64,000 bases of DNA. Origin: Carnobacterium inhibens subsp. inhibens DSM 13024. GTDB lineage: Bacteria; Bacillota; Bacilli; Lactobacillales; Carnobacteriaceae. Position 1 is the first letter of the stretch. Each line of letters opens with the position of its first letter. Below the pieces are notes generated by a model. The model was given only the letters and a program-made list of their open reading frames with translations, was not told where the DNA came from and did not search any database. The stretch is taken from the NCBI RefSeq assembly GCF_000746825.1, contig NZ_JQIV01000006.1, positions 2,036,501-2,100,500 of the forward strand, in the 5' to 3' direction. The position numbers were made by a program, and so were the translations under genes. Below, piece by piece: positions 18,828 to 28,646 of the stretch.

Positions 18828-19711
18828 TGAATGCAAAAAAATGGGATAAATTCGCAGTCGGCGTATTATATGCATTGTCTATTATGATTGTTCTTATTTT
18901 GTTCAGTTTACTAGCCTTTATATTATGGCGTGGAGTACCACAGATTTCTTGGGAATTTTTAACCCAACCAGCAAAATCTTTTCAAGTTGGCGGTGGGATC
19001 GGAATTCAATTGTTCAATTCATTTTATTTATTGTTTTTAACAATGCTTATTAGTACACCATTAGCTTTGGGAGCGGCTATTTATTTATCAGAGTACGCAA
19101 AACAAAATTGGCTAACAGATATTATTAGAACAGCAATAGAAGTGTTGAGTTCTTTACCGTCTGTAGTTGTGGGACTATTTGGATTCTTGATTTTTGTTAT
19201 CCAATTTGATTTTGGCTTTTCAATCCTTTCTGGAGCTTTGGCGTTAACAATCTTCAACTTACCTTTGTTAACAAGAACGATAGAAGATTCCTTACAGGCT
19301 ATACCAGGCGTGCAAAGAGAAGCTGGATTAGCGTTAGGATTATCTCGTTGGGAAACCGTTACTCGCATCATTCTGCCTGCAGCATTACCTGGTATTTTAA
19401 CTGGTATGATTTTAGCAGCAGGGCGTATTTTTGGTGAAGCAGCTGCTTTGATCTACACTGCTGGACAAAGTGCACCTGCATTAGATTTTACAAACTGGAA
19501 TCCTCAATCAATCACTAGTCCATTAAATATCATGAGACCAGCTGAGACTTTAGCTGTTCATATCTGGAAAATCAATAGTGAAGGTGTTATGCCGGATGGA
19601 GAACAAGTTTCAGCAGGAGCTTCTGCGGTTCTAATTATTGCAGTATTGTTATTTAATTTAGTGGCTCGTTATTTAGGAAGAAAACTACAAAAGAAAGCTA
19701 CTTCTGCTTAA
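18827..19711 (+). CDS. pstA: Phosphate ABC transporter permease PstA (system 2)
   Basis: 294 aa with six membrane segments and the coupling loop VQREAGLALGLSRWETVTRIILPAALPG. It is translationally coupled to pstC2 (TAATG overlap) and forms the second phosphate channel with it. Two ATPase genes follow rather than one. Confidence 0.95.
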   Translation: MNAKKWDKFAVGVLYALSIMIVLILFSLLAFILWRGVPQISWEFLTQPAKSFQVGGGIGIQLFNSFYLLFLTMLISTPLALGAAIYLSEYAKQNWLTDIIRTAIEVLSSLPSVVVGLFGFLIFVIQFDFGFSILSGALALTIFNLPLLTRTIEDSLQAIPGVQREAGLALGLSRWETVTRIILPAALPGILTGMILAAGRIFGEAAALIYTAGQSAPALDFTNWNPQSITSPLNIMRPAETLAVHIWKINSEGVMPDGEQVSAGASAVLIIAVLLFNLVARYLGRKLQKKATSA

Positions 19712-19760
19712 TAAACACAGTGTTTAATAAGGATTCAGTTAGACAAGGAGGATTTAAGGA

Positions 19761-20567
19761 ATGCCCAATCAAGCTAACTTAGAGACAAATATTATAAAAA
19801 TGAACGACAATAAAAGTGTTGATTTATCCACTGAAGATCTACATGTATGGTATGGAGAAAATGAAGCCATTAAAGGTGTTTCGCTGGAATTTGAAGAAAA
19901 TAAGATTACCTCTCTCATTGGACCAAGCGGATGTGGGAAATCTACTTACTTGCGTTCTTTAAATCGTATGAATGATGAAATTGAGTCTGCAAAAGTAACC
20001 GGAAAAATTATGTATAAAGGCATTGATGTGAATGCTTCAAATGTCGATGTTTATGAAATGCGTAAAAATATTGGAATGGTATTTCAACGTCCCAATCCTT
20101 TTAGTAAATCAATTTATGACAATATTACTTTTGCTTTAAAAAGACACGGAATCAAAGATAAAAATACTTTAGATGAAGCAGTAGAAACAAGTTTAAAACA
20201 AGCAGCTTTATGGGATCAAGTAAAAGATCAATTAAATAAGAGTGCTTTAGCCTTATCTGGTGGACAACAACAACGTCTTTGTATTGCAAGAGCGATTGCT
20301 CTTAAACCAGATATTTTGTTGTTAGATGAACCAGCTAGTGCACTAGATCCAATTTCTACTAGTCAAGTAGAAGAAACATTGTTGCATTTAAAAGAAGAGT
20401 ATTCAATCATTATTGTTACTCACAACATGCAACAAGCTTCAAGAATCAGTGACTATACAGCTTTCTTTTATGTTGGAAATGTTATTGAGTATGATGAAAC
20501 GAGAAAAGTATTTACTCGTCCAAAAATTCAAGCAACAGAAGATTATGTATCCGGTCATTTTGGTTAG
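19761..20567 (+). CDS. pstB: Phosphate ABC transporter ATPase PstB (system 2, first copy)
   Basis: 268 aa. About 18 residues more at the N-terminus than PstB1 ([19 protein letters not shown]) precede the ABC domain. Walker [29 protein letters not shown] and the H-loop VTHNMQQA are intact. The Walker B region reads PAS where the other two copies have PTS. AAGGAGG precedes the start. It lies 11 bases before the next pstB. Confidence 0.95.
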   Translation: MPNQANLETNIIKMNDNKSVDLSTEDLHVWYGENEAIKGVSLEFEENKITSLIGPSGCGKSTYLRSLNRMNDEIESAKVTGKIMYKGIDVNASNVDVYEMRKNIGMVFQRPNPFSKSIYDNITFALKRHGIKDKNTLDEAVETSLKQAALWDQVKDQLNKSALALSGGQQQRLCIARAIALKPDILLLDEPASALDPISTSQVEETLLHLKEEYSIIIVTHNMQQASRISDYTAFFYVGNVIEYDETRKVFTRPKIQATEDYVSGHFG

Positions 20568-20578
20568 GAGGAAAAACC

Positions 20579-21343
20579 GTGAGCAGTGAAAAATTTATTA
20601 TTGAATCTAAAGATGTTCATTTATATTATGGGAAAAATGAAGCATTAAAAGGCGTTTCGTTAGATTTTAAAGAAAAAGAGATAACAGCATTAATTGGACC
20701 TAGTGGTTGTGGGAAATCAACATTTTTAAGAACCATAAATCGTATGAATGATTTAATTCCAAATGTAACAATTACAGGAAATGTAAAGTTTGAAAATAAA
20801 GAGATCTACAGTCCTAAAATGGATACTGTTGAGTTAAGGAAAAAAGTTGGTATGGTATTTCAACAACCTAATCCATTTCCTTTTTCTGTATACGAAAATG
20901 TTGCTTATGGTTTGAAAATTGCAGGTATGAAAGACAAAGCAAAAATGGATGCAATTGTTGAAGATAGTCTGAAAAAAGCAGCTGTATGGGAAGATGTTAA
21001 AGATAAATTGCATAAAAGTGCACTCTCACTTTCAGGTGGACAACAACAACGGGTATGTATTGCACGAGTATTAGCAATTGAACCATCTGTTATTCTGCTT
21101 GATGAGCCTACAAGCGCACTAGACCCAATCTCAAGCGCTAAGATTGAAAATATGCTATTAGAACTAAAAAATGAGTACACAATGATTATTGTTACTCATA
21201 ATATGCAACAAGCTTCAAGGATATCAGATAATACAGCCTTTTTCTTGAATGGTCATTTAATTGAGCATGGGGAGACAAGACAAATTTTCACCAGCCCTAG
21301 AGAAAAGGAAACAGAAGATTATATTTCTGGACGTTTTGGATAA
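20579..21343 (+). CDS. pstB: Phosphate ABC transporter ATPase PstB (system 2, second copy)
   Basis: 254 aa from a GTG start behind TAGGAGGA. All ABC motifs are intact ([29 protein letters not shown]) and it ends EDYISGRFG like PstB1. Adjacent pstB1-pstB2 pairs are common in lactic acid bacteria. The two ATPases may form a heterodimer or act alternatively. Sequence does not decide this. Confidence 0.95.
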   Translation: MSSEKFIIESKDVHLYYGKNEALKGVSLDFKEKEITALIGPSGCGKSTFLRTINRMNDLIPNVTITGNVKFENKEIYSPKMDTVELRKKVGMVFQQPNPFPFSVYENVAYGLKIAGMKDKAKMDAIVEDSLKKAAVWEDVKDKLHKSALSLSGGQQQRVCIARVLAIEPSVILLDEPTSALDPISSAKIENMLLELKNEYTMIIVTHNMQQASRISDNTAFFLNGHLIEHGETRQIFTSPREKETEDYISGRFG

Positions 21344-21384
21344 TTCGTTGCATAATTAAGAAAATGGTATAGGAGTGATGAAAA

Positions 21385-22065
21385 GTGAGACGCGTATTTG
21401 AAGAGGAACTAAATGATTTGCACGTTCATTTTTTCGAAATGGGTAAAATGGTTAATGAAGCTATTTATAAATCTGTAAAAGCTTTTGTAAATCATGATAA
21501 AGAACTTGCTCAAGAAGTAATCAATCAAGACGTGGAAATTAATAAACATGAAGTTGATTTAGAAAAACAATGTTTCGAGATGATTGCATTGCAACAACCT
21601 GTCACAACTGATTTAAGAAAAATCGTAACTGTGATGAAAGCTTGTGCGGATCTTGAACGAATGGGAGATCATGCCGTTAGTATCGCAAAGTCAACTATTC
21701 GAGTAAAAGGAAACAAACGGATTTATGAAGTAGAAGCAGAAATTGCTGAAATGTCTGAAAAAGTTAAGGTAATGGTTCAAGAGGTTTTAGATGCGTATGT
21801 AAACTTTGATGCTGAAAAAGCTAAAAAAGTAGCTTTAAGTGACCGAGCAGTAGATAAAGATGCGAAAAAAATCCATCATGACTGTATTGAACACATGAAA
21901 GTTGATTCAGAAATTGTACTAGGTGGTTCAGATTACATGCTTGTAGCTGGATACTTAGAGAGAATCGGCGACTATGTGACGAATATCTCTGAATGGATCG
22001 TTTATTTAAATTCTGGTAAAGTCGTTGAATTAAATACTCATAATAAAAATATTCCCTTAACATAA
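21385..22065 (+). CDS. phoU: Phosphate signalling protein PhoU (second copy)
   Basis: 226 aa from a GTG start behind AGGAGTGA. It is strongly similar along its length to the first PhoU (same DLERMGDHAVSIAKSTI and IGDYVTNISEWIVYL motifs). The two operons therefore probably arose by duplication or share a recent common source for this gene. It ends the second pst operon. Confidence 0.94.
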   Translation: MRRVFEEELNDLHVHFFEMGKMVNEAIYKSVKAFVNHDKELAQEVINQDVEINKHEVDLEKQCFEMIALQQPVTTDLRKIVTVMKACADLERMGDHAVSIAKSTIRVKGNKRIYEVEAEIAEMSEKVKVMVQEVLDAYVNFDAEKAKKVALSDRAVDKDAKKIHHDCIEHMKVDSEIVLGGSDYMLVAGYLERIGDYVTNISEWIVYLNSGKVVELNTHNKNIPLT

Positions 22066-22110
22066 AACAGAAAAAGACTGGAGTCTATTCCAGTCTTTTT
22101 CTGTTTTATT
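22064..22110 (+). terminator. Terminator of the second pst operon
   Basis: A perfect 19-bp stem (22064-22082 with 22089-22107) with a T-rich right arm, overlapping the phoU stop region. Confidence 0.92.
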
Positions 22111-22201
22111 GGATAGGACTTTAGAACTCAAGCTTCTTTTGCTTTCTTTTGTGTTCTGTGTTAGGATAATGAAAATTTACCATGTGGAAGGATGAAGTGA
22201 A

Positions 22202-22846
22202 ATGGGAATGCATCAATATATTAAAAGTTTAAGTGATTTAGAAAATATCTTTCGCTGTCCTGGAAAGTTTAAATATGAGGATCATTCTGTGGCAGCACAT
22301 TCTTTTAAAGTGACACAAATTGCTCAGTTCTTAGGAACCGTAGAGGAACAAGCAGGAAATGATGTGAATTGGCGCGCACTTTATGAAAAAGCACTCAATC
22401 ATGACTACACAGAACTGTTTATAGGGGATATAAAAACGCCAGTTAAATATGCAACACCTGAATTAAGAGAAATGTTGGCAGATGTAGAAGATTCGATGAC
22501 CGAAAATTTTATCAAAAAAGAAATTCCAGCAGAATTTCAAGCAGCTTATTTTGAACGTCTAAAAGAAGGGAAAGATGATACATTAGAAGGCCAAATTTTA
22601 TCGGTCTCAGACAAGGTAGATTTACTTTATGAATCATTTGGTGAAATCCAAAAAGGAAATCCGGAACGTGTCTTTACTGAGATATATGAAGAGTCTTTAA
22701 AAACGATTTTAGAATTTAAACATCTAGCTAGTGCACATTATTTCTTAACAGAAGTATTGCCTGATCTATTAAGTGGAAACTTTACAAATCAAGATCAATT
22801 ACAAAAAATAACACAAAGAATCGTTTCAGATGCTATAAATGATTAA
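22202..22846 (+). CDS. HD-domain phosphohydrolase (YfbR-like)
   Basis: 214 aa. HD-type metal ligands are visible: His33 in DHSVAAHS and His67-Asp68 in ALNHDYTE, with a further Asp in SDKVDLLYE. The pattern and length resemble YfbR-type 5'-deoxynucleotidases, which hydrolyse nucleoside monophosphates, but the substrate is inferred. It stands alone between the pst block and uvrA. A second in-frame ATG at 22208 is also possible. Confidence 0.75.
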   Translation: MGMHQYIKSLSDLENIFRCPGKFKYEDHSVAAHSFKVTQIAQFLGTVEEQAGNDVNWRALYEKALNHDYTELFIGDIKTPVKYATPELREMLADVEDSMTENFIKKEIPAEFQAAYFERLKEGKDDTLEGQILSVSDKVDLLYESFGEIQKGNPERVFTEIYEESLKTILEFKHLASAHYFLTEVLPDLLSGNFTNQDQLQKITQRIVSDAIND

Positions 22847-22850
22847 ATAT

Positions 22851-22862
22851 GAACAAACGTTC
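22851..22862 (+). promoter_or_regulatory. LexA (SOS) box upstream of uvrA
   Basis: GAACAAACGTTC is a perfect GAAC-N4-GTTC dyad, the core of the Gram-positive LexA/DinR operator. It begins just after the HD-domain gene stop and 135 bp before uvrA, a classical SOS gene. Confidence 0.8.
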
Positions 22863-22889
22863 GCTAAAAATAATGAATTATGATAAACT

Positions 22890-22928
22890 AATAGGATAAT
22901 AATAGGGTGCATGTTGCTATCCTATTTT
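22890..22928 (+). terminator. Hairpin with T-run between the LexA box and uvrA
   Basis: AATAGGATA (22890-22898) pairs with TATCCTATT (22919-22927), followed by Ts. It may terminate the HD-domain gene or act as an attenuator in the uvrA leader, depending on where uvrA transcription starts. Confidence 0.6.
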
Positions 22929-22996
22929 TTGTGTTTTCGTTAAACTAAACATATAGATAGATAAACGTTAAAAATAACTAAAAAGGAAGTAAGCAA

Positions 22997-25840
22997 ATGG
23001 CGCATGATAAAATTACTGTTAAAGGTGCACGGTCACATAATCTGAAAAATATTGATGTTACAATACCCAGAGATAAGTTAGTTGTTGTGACAGGATTATC
23101 GGGATCAGGTAAAAGTTCCCTAGCTTTTGATACTTTGTATGCTGAAGGACAACGACGTTACGTCGAAAGCCTTTCAGCTTATGCTCGCCAGTTTCTGGGC
23201 CAAATGGATAAGCCAGATGTAGACAGCATAGACGGTTTAAGCCCAGCAATTTCAATTGACCAAAAAACAACTAGTAAGAATCCACGTTCTACTGTCGGTA
23301 CAGTGACAGAGATCAATGATTACTTGAGACTGTTGTATGCTCGTATTGGCCATCCTATTTGTCCAAATGATGGAACTGAAATTTCTAGCCAATCAGTTGA
23401 ACAAATGGTTGATCGAATATTAGAATACCCTGAAGGTACGAGAATTCAACTCTTAGCTCCAGTTATTGTTGGAAAAAGAGGGCAGCATAAAAAAGTCTTT
23501 GAAAAAATTAAATCAGAAGGCTATGTGCGTGTCCGTGTAGATAAAGAAATGTATGATGTTTCTGATGAAATCGAATTAGAAAAAAATAAAAAGCATGATA
23601 TTGAAATCGTCATTGACCGGATCGTCATAAAAGAAGGGATCCGTTCGCGTTTATTTGATTCATTTGAAGCTGCTTTGCGTTTAGCAGATGGATACGCTAT
23701 TGCAGATATCATGGGTCTAGAGGAAGTTCTTTTTAGTGAGCATTATGCTTGTCCGTATTGTGGATTTACCGTTGGAGAATTAGAACCTCGTTTATTTTCT
23801 TTTAACGCACCGTTTGGCTCATGTCCGGATTGTGATGGATTAGGTGTAAAATTAGAAGTGGATATTGATTTGGTTGTTCCAGATCGAAGCCTGTCATTAA
23901 AGGATGGTGCTATCTTACCTTGGAATCCTATCAGTTCGAATTATTACCCTCAAATGTTAGCACAAGCATGTAAACATTTTAAAATTGATCAAACGATTCC
24001 GTTTGAAGAATTATCGTTGGAAGATCAAGAAGTGATTTTAAATGGATCTAAAGGAGAATTGTTCCATTTTCATTATAAAAATGATTTTGGCGGTGTGCGT
24101 GATGTTGATATACCTTTTGAAGGTATTTTAACTAATATTGAAAGACGATACCGTGAAACAAGCAGTGATTTTACAAGAGATCAAATGCGGTTGTACATGA
24201 CTGAACTGCCGTGTCAAACGTGTAAAGGGAAACGATTAAATCCAGAAGCTTTGTCTGTAAAAGTAGCTGGTAAAGATATTGGTGAAGTGTGTGACTATCC
24301 AATTGAAGAATCAATTAATTTTTTCACTGACTTATCTCTGACTGAGCAAGAAACGATGATTGCTAAGCCTATCTTGAAAGAAGTAAACGACCGCTTGAGT
24401 TTCTTGCGCAATGTTGGATTGAATTATTTAACATTAAGTCGAACGGCTGGAACGTTATCTGGTGGAGAAGCTCAGCGCATACGTTTAGCGACTCAGATTG
24501 GGTCTAATTTGTCAGGTGTTTTATATATATTAGATGAACCTTCAATCGGATTGCACCAACGAGACAATAATCGTTTGATTGAATCCTTGCAAAAGATGCG
24601 TGATTTAGGCAATACATTGATAGTTGTGGAACATGATGAAGATACTATGAGAGCGGCCGATTATTTGATTGATATAGGACCTGGAGCTGGTGAAAAAGGC
24701 GGAGAAATCATGGCCATAGGAACACCAGATGAAGTAGCAAATAATGAGAAATCATTAACTGGAGCCTATTTGTCCGGTAAACGATTCATACCTGTTCCTA
24801 AAGAACGTCGGACAGAAGATAAAGGTTCTATTCGCATTAAAGGTGCTGCTGAGAATAACTTGAAAAATGTTGACGTTGATATTCCTCTAGGACGTTTTGT
24901 AGCAGTTACAGGTGTTTCAGGATCGGGGAAAAGTTCTTTAATAAACTCTGTTTTGAAAAAAACATTGTCTCGTGACTTGAATCGGTCAAAACAAAAACCA
25001 GGGAAATATAAATCAATGGTAGGGCATGAAGGGTTGGAAAAAGTAGTAGATATTGACCAAAGCCCAATAGGACGTACTCCAAGAAGTAATCCAGCCACAT
25101 ATACGAGTGTATTTGATGATATTCGTGATTTGTTTGCTCAAACAAATGAAGCAAAAATAAGAGGATATAAAAAAGGCCGATTTAGTTTTAATGTAAAAGG
25201 TGGACGTTGTGAAGCATGTAGAGGAGATGGTATTTTAAAAATAGAAATGCATTTTCTTCCTGATGTCTATGTTCCTTGTGAAGTGTGTCATGGGACTCGC
25301 TACAACTCTGAAACCTTAGAAGTTAAGTATAAAGGTAAAAACATTTCTGATATTTTGAATATGACTGTTGAAGAAGCAGTTGTATTTTTCGAGAATGTGC
25401 CAAAAATCCGTAAAAAAATCCAAACGATTATTGATGTCGGTTTAGGTTATGTAACTCTTGGACAACCTGCTACGACACTATCTGGTGGGGAAGCTCAGCG
25501 GATGAAACTAGCAAGTGAATTACGAAAAAGTTCTAATGGAAGCAATTTTTATATCCTAGATGAACCGACAACAGGATTGCATACAGATGATATTGCCCGT
25601 TTATTAGTAGTATTGAATCGATTAGTAGAGGCTGGAAATACTGTATTAGTTATCGAACATAATCTTGATGTTATTAAAACAGCCGATTATATTATTGACC
25701 TGGGTCCAGAAGGCGGAGCTGGCGGCGGTACTATTATCGCTACGGGTACACCAGAAGAAGTTGCAAAAGTTAAGAAAAGTTTTACTGGTCAGTACCTGAA
25801 TGACATTCTAAAAAGAGATAAAAAACGTGAAAAAATGTAA
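22997..25840 (+). CDS. uvrA: Excinuclease ABC subunit A
   Basis: 947 aa, normal length. UvrA is the damage-sensing ATPase of nucleotide excision repair and loads UvrB. Two ABC modules are present: Walker A GLSGSGKS (33-40) and GVSGSGKS, and signatures [11 protein letters not shown] and [11 protein letters not shown]. Zinc fingers CPYC...CPDC and CEAC...CEVC are also present. uvrB, usually directly upstream, is not here or elsewhere in the window. An SOS box upstream indicates LexA control. AAGGAAG precedes the ATG. Confidence 0.98.
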   Translation: MAHDKITVKGARSHNLKNIDVTIPRDKLVVVTGLSGSGKSSLAFDTLYAEGQRRYVESLSAYARQFLGQMDKPDVDSIDGLSPAISIDQKTTSKNPRSTVGTVTEINDYLRLLYARIGHPICPNDGTEISSQSVEQMVDRILEYPEGTRIQLLAPVIVGKRGQHKKVFEKIKSEGYVRVRVDKEMYDVSDEIELEKNKKHDIEIVIDRIVIKEGIRSRLFDSFEAALRLADGYAIADIMGLEEVLFSEHYACPYCGFTVGELEPRLFSFNAPFGSCPDCDGLGVKLEVDIDLVVPDRSLSLKDGAILPWNPISSNYYPQMLAQACKHFKIDQTIPFEELSLEDQEVILNGSKGELFHFHYKNDFGGVRDVDIPFEGILTNIERRYRETSSDFTRDQMRLYMTELPCQTCKGKRLNPEALSVKVAGKDIGEVCDYPIEESINFFTDLSLTEQETMIAKPILKEVNDRLSFLRNVGLNYLTLSRTAGTLSGGEAQRIRLATQIGSNLSGVLYILDEPSIGLHQRDNNRLIESLQKMRDLGNTLIVVEHDEDTMRAADYLIDIGPGAGEKGGEIMAIGTPDEVANNEKSLTGAYLSGKRFIPVPKERRTEDKGSIRIKGAAENNLKNVDVDIPLGRFVAVTGVSGSGKSSLINSVLKKTLSRDLNRSKQKPGKYKSMVGHEGLEKVVDIDQSPIGRTPRSNPATYTSVFDDIRDLFAQTNEAKIRGYKKGRFSFNVKGGRCEACRGDGILKIEMHFLPDVYVPCEVCHGTRYNSETLEVKYKGKNISDILNMTVEEAVVFFENVPKIRKKIQTIIDVGLGYVTLGQPATTLSGGEAQRMKLASELRKSSNGSNFYILDEPTTGLHTDDIARLLVVLNRLVEAGNTVLVIEHNLDVIKTADYIIDLGPEGGAGGGTIIATGTPEEVAKVKKSFTGQYLNDILKRDKKREKM

Positions 25841-25857
25841 CGGGATAGACTAACACC

Positions 25858-25905
25858 AAAAAAAGATACATCCGTCTAGGTTATAATTGGATGTATCTTT
25901 TTTAG
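25858..25905 (+). terminator. Intrinsic terminator after uvrA
   Basis: A 15-bp stem (A-run plus GATACATCC, 25859-25873, with 25889-25903) followed by Ts. Confidence 0.9.
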
Positions 25906-26144
25906 TTGTTTCTTTTTATAAAAAAATACTTTCATGTTAAACTGAATATGAAAGTATTGACCTCCCGCTTAGTGTTCAGACTATGTAACGACAGTAAAAT
26001 CGTACTTAAGTCCTATGACAAATTTACTTGGATGACGCATAATAATAATATAAACAAGGCATAGTATAAAAAAAGCATGCAACCATTACTATTATAAGTC
26101 AATTACTATTAGATAAACTGGAAAATATTAAGGAGGAAATGAAC
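25906..26144. other. Regulatory region before liaX
   Basis: The uvrA-liaX gap is 304 bp, the first part being the uvrA terminator. No ORF is visible. It contains an imperfect palindrome (26006-26022) and a candidate promoter (26023-26051). The related operon in Enterococcus is controlled by LiaR. Confidence 0.5.
26006..26051 (+). promoter_or_regulatory. Candidate promoter of liaXYZ with an upstream palindrome
   Basis: TTTACT (26023-26028), a 17-bp spacer and TAATAT (26046-26051). Immediately upstream is an imperfect dyad, TTAAGTC-CTA-TGACAAA (26006-26022), in the position expected for an activator such as LiaR. The match to a LiaR box is not strong. Confidence 0.35.
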
Positions 26145-27737
26145 ATGAAACAAAGAGAAAGAATACTCGAATTAGTTAAACAAGGAATTATCTCTACTGA
26201 AGAAGCTTTAGTTCTGCTGGAAAATGCAGCAAAAAAAGAAGGCAAAGAAGCTATTAAAAAAGAACAAACACATGCTCAGAATGAAGAACACAAACCGACA
26301 CCACCGATTCCACCTAAAAAACCTGAAGAAGCTCATCATGAAGAACCGTCACATGATCCAGAATTTCCAAACCCTGAAGAAGAGGATCAAGATGAAGTGC
26401 TCTCTAAGGAAGAACAAAAAGATCGTGAACAGCTTGAAAAAATTCTAGAGAGCTTATCAAATGAAGCCTCAACTTATTCCGTTAAAATAGATGAAAAAAA
26501 TCTGGAAATTGCGACAATCAAAAGCAAACTTAGATTAGTACAAGAAAAACTGATGGTACTTGAAACGAAGGAAGATTTAGATGAGTTAGATTCTGAAAAA
26601 ATGCCTGAAATGAATCGAATGAAAAATGAAATTGACGAATTAAAGGCTCAACTCGAAGATTTAGAAGAAGACAAAACTGAATTAGAGGACCATTTAAAAA
26701 CGATAAAAAGAAAACAATGGGGAACTCAAAAGAAACAAATTTCAGAAAAATTCGAGATACCAGAAGACTGGAAAGAAACAGCAAATGAAACGTTGAATCA
26801 AGTTACTGGTAAAGTAGTCGATACAGGTAACCAATTCGGTAAATTTATGAAAGAAACTTTCTCTACAGTAATGGAAAACATGGATTGGAAAGATGTAAAT
26901 GTTCGTGTTCCTGGTTTAGCTTCAACTAAATTTACCCATGAATTTCATTATCCTGAAAGTTCTGCATCCATTATTGATGTAAAAGTTGCAAACGGGAACG
27001 TATTATTTAAAAATTGGGATAGCCAAGATATCAAAATTGAAGCAGATATTAAGATTTATGGTAAATTAGATACAGTTACTCCTCTAGAAGCTTTCCAAAA
27101 ACGGAGTACTGTTGAAGTAACAGATGAAAAAATGTTATTCCACGTACCAAATAAACGTATACGTTGTGATTTAGTTTTTTATCTTCCTGAAAGAATGTAT
27201 GATTATACAGCTATCAATCTTTTAAATGGAAATGTGAAATTTGAAGTATTTGAAGGGAAAGATTTCTATGTTAAATGTACAAACGGAAATGTTTTCTTCC
27301 AAAATCTGACTGCTACCATGCTAGAAACTGATGGAGTCAATGGAACAGTCACTGTGTTAGATAGTACTGTGAGAGATTTAATGGTAAAAAGTGTAAATGG
27401 CGGAATTGTTACACGTGGAAATATTAAGAGCGGAAATCTTTCAACCGTTAATGGAACAGTAAAAGTGTCTTTAGAAGGTGACGATTTAACTCGTATGGAC
27501 GCTTCTTCTGTAAATGGCAGTGTGAAAGTATCCTTCCCTAAAAACTACAGTGTAGAAGGCGAAGCGAAAAGTAATTTAGGAACGATTCAACACCGTATCG
27601 ATCACCTTGAAACACTTAAAGAAAGAAAAGACCGTACAAGTCAATTGTTAGAATTTAGAAGAGTAGCAGATACGCAACTATTGGTATTAAAATTAGAAAC
27701 AACAACTGGAAATATTTTATTAAAAGAAGCAGAATAA
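26145..27737 (+). CDS. liaX: LiaX-like envelope stress protein (DUF4097)
   Basis: 530 aa. ATG 26145 lies eight bases after AAGGAGG. An in-frame ATG at 26139 is too close to that site. The N-terminal helical module (MKQRERILELVKQGIISTEEALVLLE) is followed by a Pro/Glu-rich linker and a coiled coil (about 85-190). A C-terminal beta-repeat DUF4097 domain (about 260-530, with repeated NGNV, NGTV and NGSV turns) completes it. Length, layout and the following PspC and membrane genes match LiaX of Enterococcus faecalis, a surface sensor of daptomycin and antimicrobial peptides. There is no signal peptide, as in LiaX. Confidence 0.85.
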   Translation: MKQRERILELVKQGIISTEEALVLLENAAKKEGKEAIKKEQTHAQNEEHKPTPPIPPKKPEEAHHEEPSHDPEFPNPEEEDQDEVLSKEEQKDREQLEKILESLSNEASTYSVKIDEKNLEIATIKSKLRLVQEKLMVLETKEDLDELDSEKMPEMNRMKNEIDELKAQLEDLEEDKTELEDHLKTIKRKQWGTQKKQISEKFEIPEDWKETANETLNQVTGKVVDTGNQFGKFMKETFSTVMENMDWKDVNVRVPGLASTKFTHEFHYPESSASIIDVKVANGNVLFKNWDSQDIKIEADIKIYGKLDTVTPLEAFQKRSTVEVTDEKMLFHVPNKRIRCDLVFYLPERMYDYTAINLLNGNVKFEVFEGKDFYVKCTNGNVFFQNLTATMLETDGVNGTVTVLDSTVRDLMVKSVNGGIVTRGNIKSGNLSTVNGTVKVSLEGDDLTRMDASSVNGSVKVSFPKNYSVEGEAKSNLGTIQHRIDHLETLKERKDRTSQLLEFRRVADTQLLVLKLETTTGNILLKEAE

Positions 27738-27783
27738 TGTATAAAAAAGAAAGTTTACAACTAACCAAGAGAGGTGAATAGAG

Positions 27784-28089
27784 ATGAAAAAATTAACAAA
27801 ATCAAGAGACAATAAAATGGTGAGTGGTGTATTAGCTGGGGTTGCAGAATATTTCGGCTTTGATCCAACATTATTACGTATTATTTATGGAGCTGCTACA
27901 TTGATCGGTGTTGGTTCACCGTTTTTCCTATACATTGTATTAGCGATTGTAATTCCTGAAGCACCTAGATCGAATCAACCAAAAAATCCAACTTCTTATG
28001 GATTTAACTCAGGAAAAAAACGGCCAGAACAACCAGCTGCTCGTAAAGAAGCTGAAAAAGTTAAAGAGGAAGACTGGAGTGACTTTTAG
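27784..28089 (+). CDS. liaY: PspC-domain membrane protein LiaY
   Basis: 101 aa. A PspC domain (about 1-60, opening KKLTKSRDNKMVSGVLAGVAEYFGFDPTLLRIIY) includes one membrane segment. It ends in a basic/acidic cytoplasmic tail. PspC-type proteins act in envelope stress. It overlaps the next gene by one base and lies 46 bases after liaX, so the three genes form an operon. Confidence 0.85.
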   Translation: MKKLTKSRDNKMVSGVLAGVAEYFGFDPTLLRIIYGAATLIGVGSPFFLYIVLAIVIPEAPRSNQPKNPTSYGFNSGKKRPEQPAARKEAEKVKEEDWSDF

Positions 28090-28439
28090 TGAGATTTTGG
28101 CAAAAAATTATCGTTAATGCATTGGTCTTTTTAGCCTTAGCAGGTTTTTTGCAAAATATGTTTTATGTGGAAAGTATATGGGTTGCTTTAGGAGCCAGTT
28201 TGGTTTTGTCAGTATTGAATTTAGCTGTTAAACCTATCTTGTTTATCTTATCGTTTCCTATTACTCTCCTAACAATGGGACTATTCACTATAGTAATTAA
28301 CGCAAGTATGTTGAGCCTCACTTCTGCTATCATAGGGAGTGGATTTGAATTTTCATCGTTTGGAGCCGCTATGCTCATTGCTATGTTAATATCACTAGTT
28401 AATCTATTATTGAATACTCAAATAATAAAAGCAAAATAG
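28089..28439 (+). CDS. liaZ: Small membrane protein LiaZ (phage holin family 4 / YvlD type)
   Basis: 116 aa from a GTG that overlaps the liaY stop (TAGTG). It contains four hydrophobic segments and almost no soluble part, as in the YvlD and LiaZ proteins. The domain family name refers to phage holins, but this is a chromosomal envelope-stress gene by context. It ends the operon. Confidence 0.8.
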   Translation: MRFWQKIIVNALVFLALAGFLQNMFYVESIWVALGASLVLSVLNLAVKPILFILSFPITLLTMGLFTIVINASMLSLTSAIIGSGFEFSSFGAAMLIAMLISLVNLLLNTQIIKAK

Positions 28440-28446
28440 CACATTT

Positions 28447-28479
28447 AAAGATTGAGACGATTGTCTCAATCTTTTTTTG
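28447..28479 (+). terminator. Terminator of liaXYZ
   Basis: A perfect 12-bp stem (28447-28458 with 28463-28474), a GATT loop and a T-run. Confidence 0.93.
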
Positions 28480-28553
28480 CTTAAAATAGGCAATGCTAGA
28501 ATAACAAAGATAGTGAGCTTTTTACTTTTTGAATAGGTTTTCTTTGGATTTCC

Positions 28554-28582
28554 TTTAAACACATAGATTAAAATGGTAAAAT
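28554..28582 (+). promoter_or_regulatory. Predicted promoter of hprK
   Basis: TTTAAA (28554-28559), a 17-bp spacer and TAAAAT (28577-28582), 64 bp before hprK. Confidence 0.5.
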
Positions 28583-28646
28583 GAATGATGTAGACTATAC
28601 TTTTTTAACTAATAAAAATTGATCTTAAGACAGAGGAGAATAAATT

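Noticed and set aside
26224-26448. A 74-codon lysine-rich frame inside liaX on the + strand
   Set aside because: It is a shifted reading of the A-rich liaX linker, with no ribosome site.
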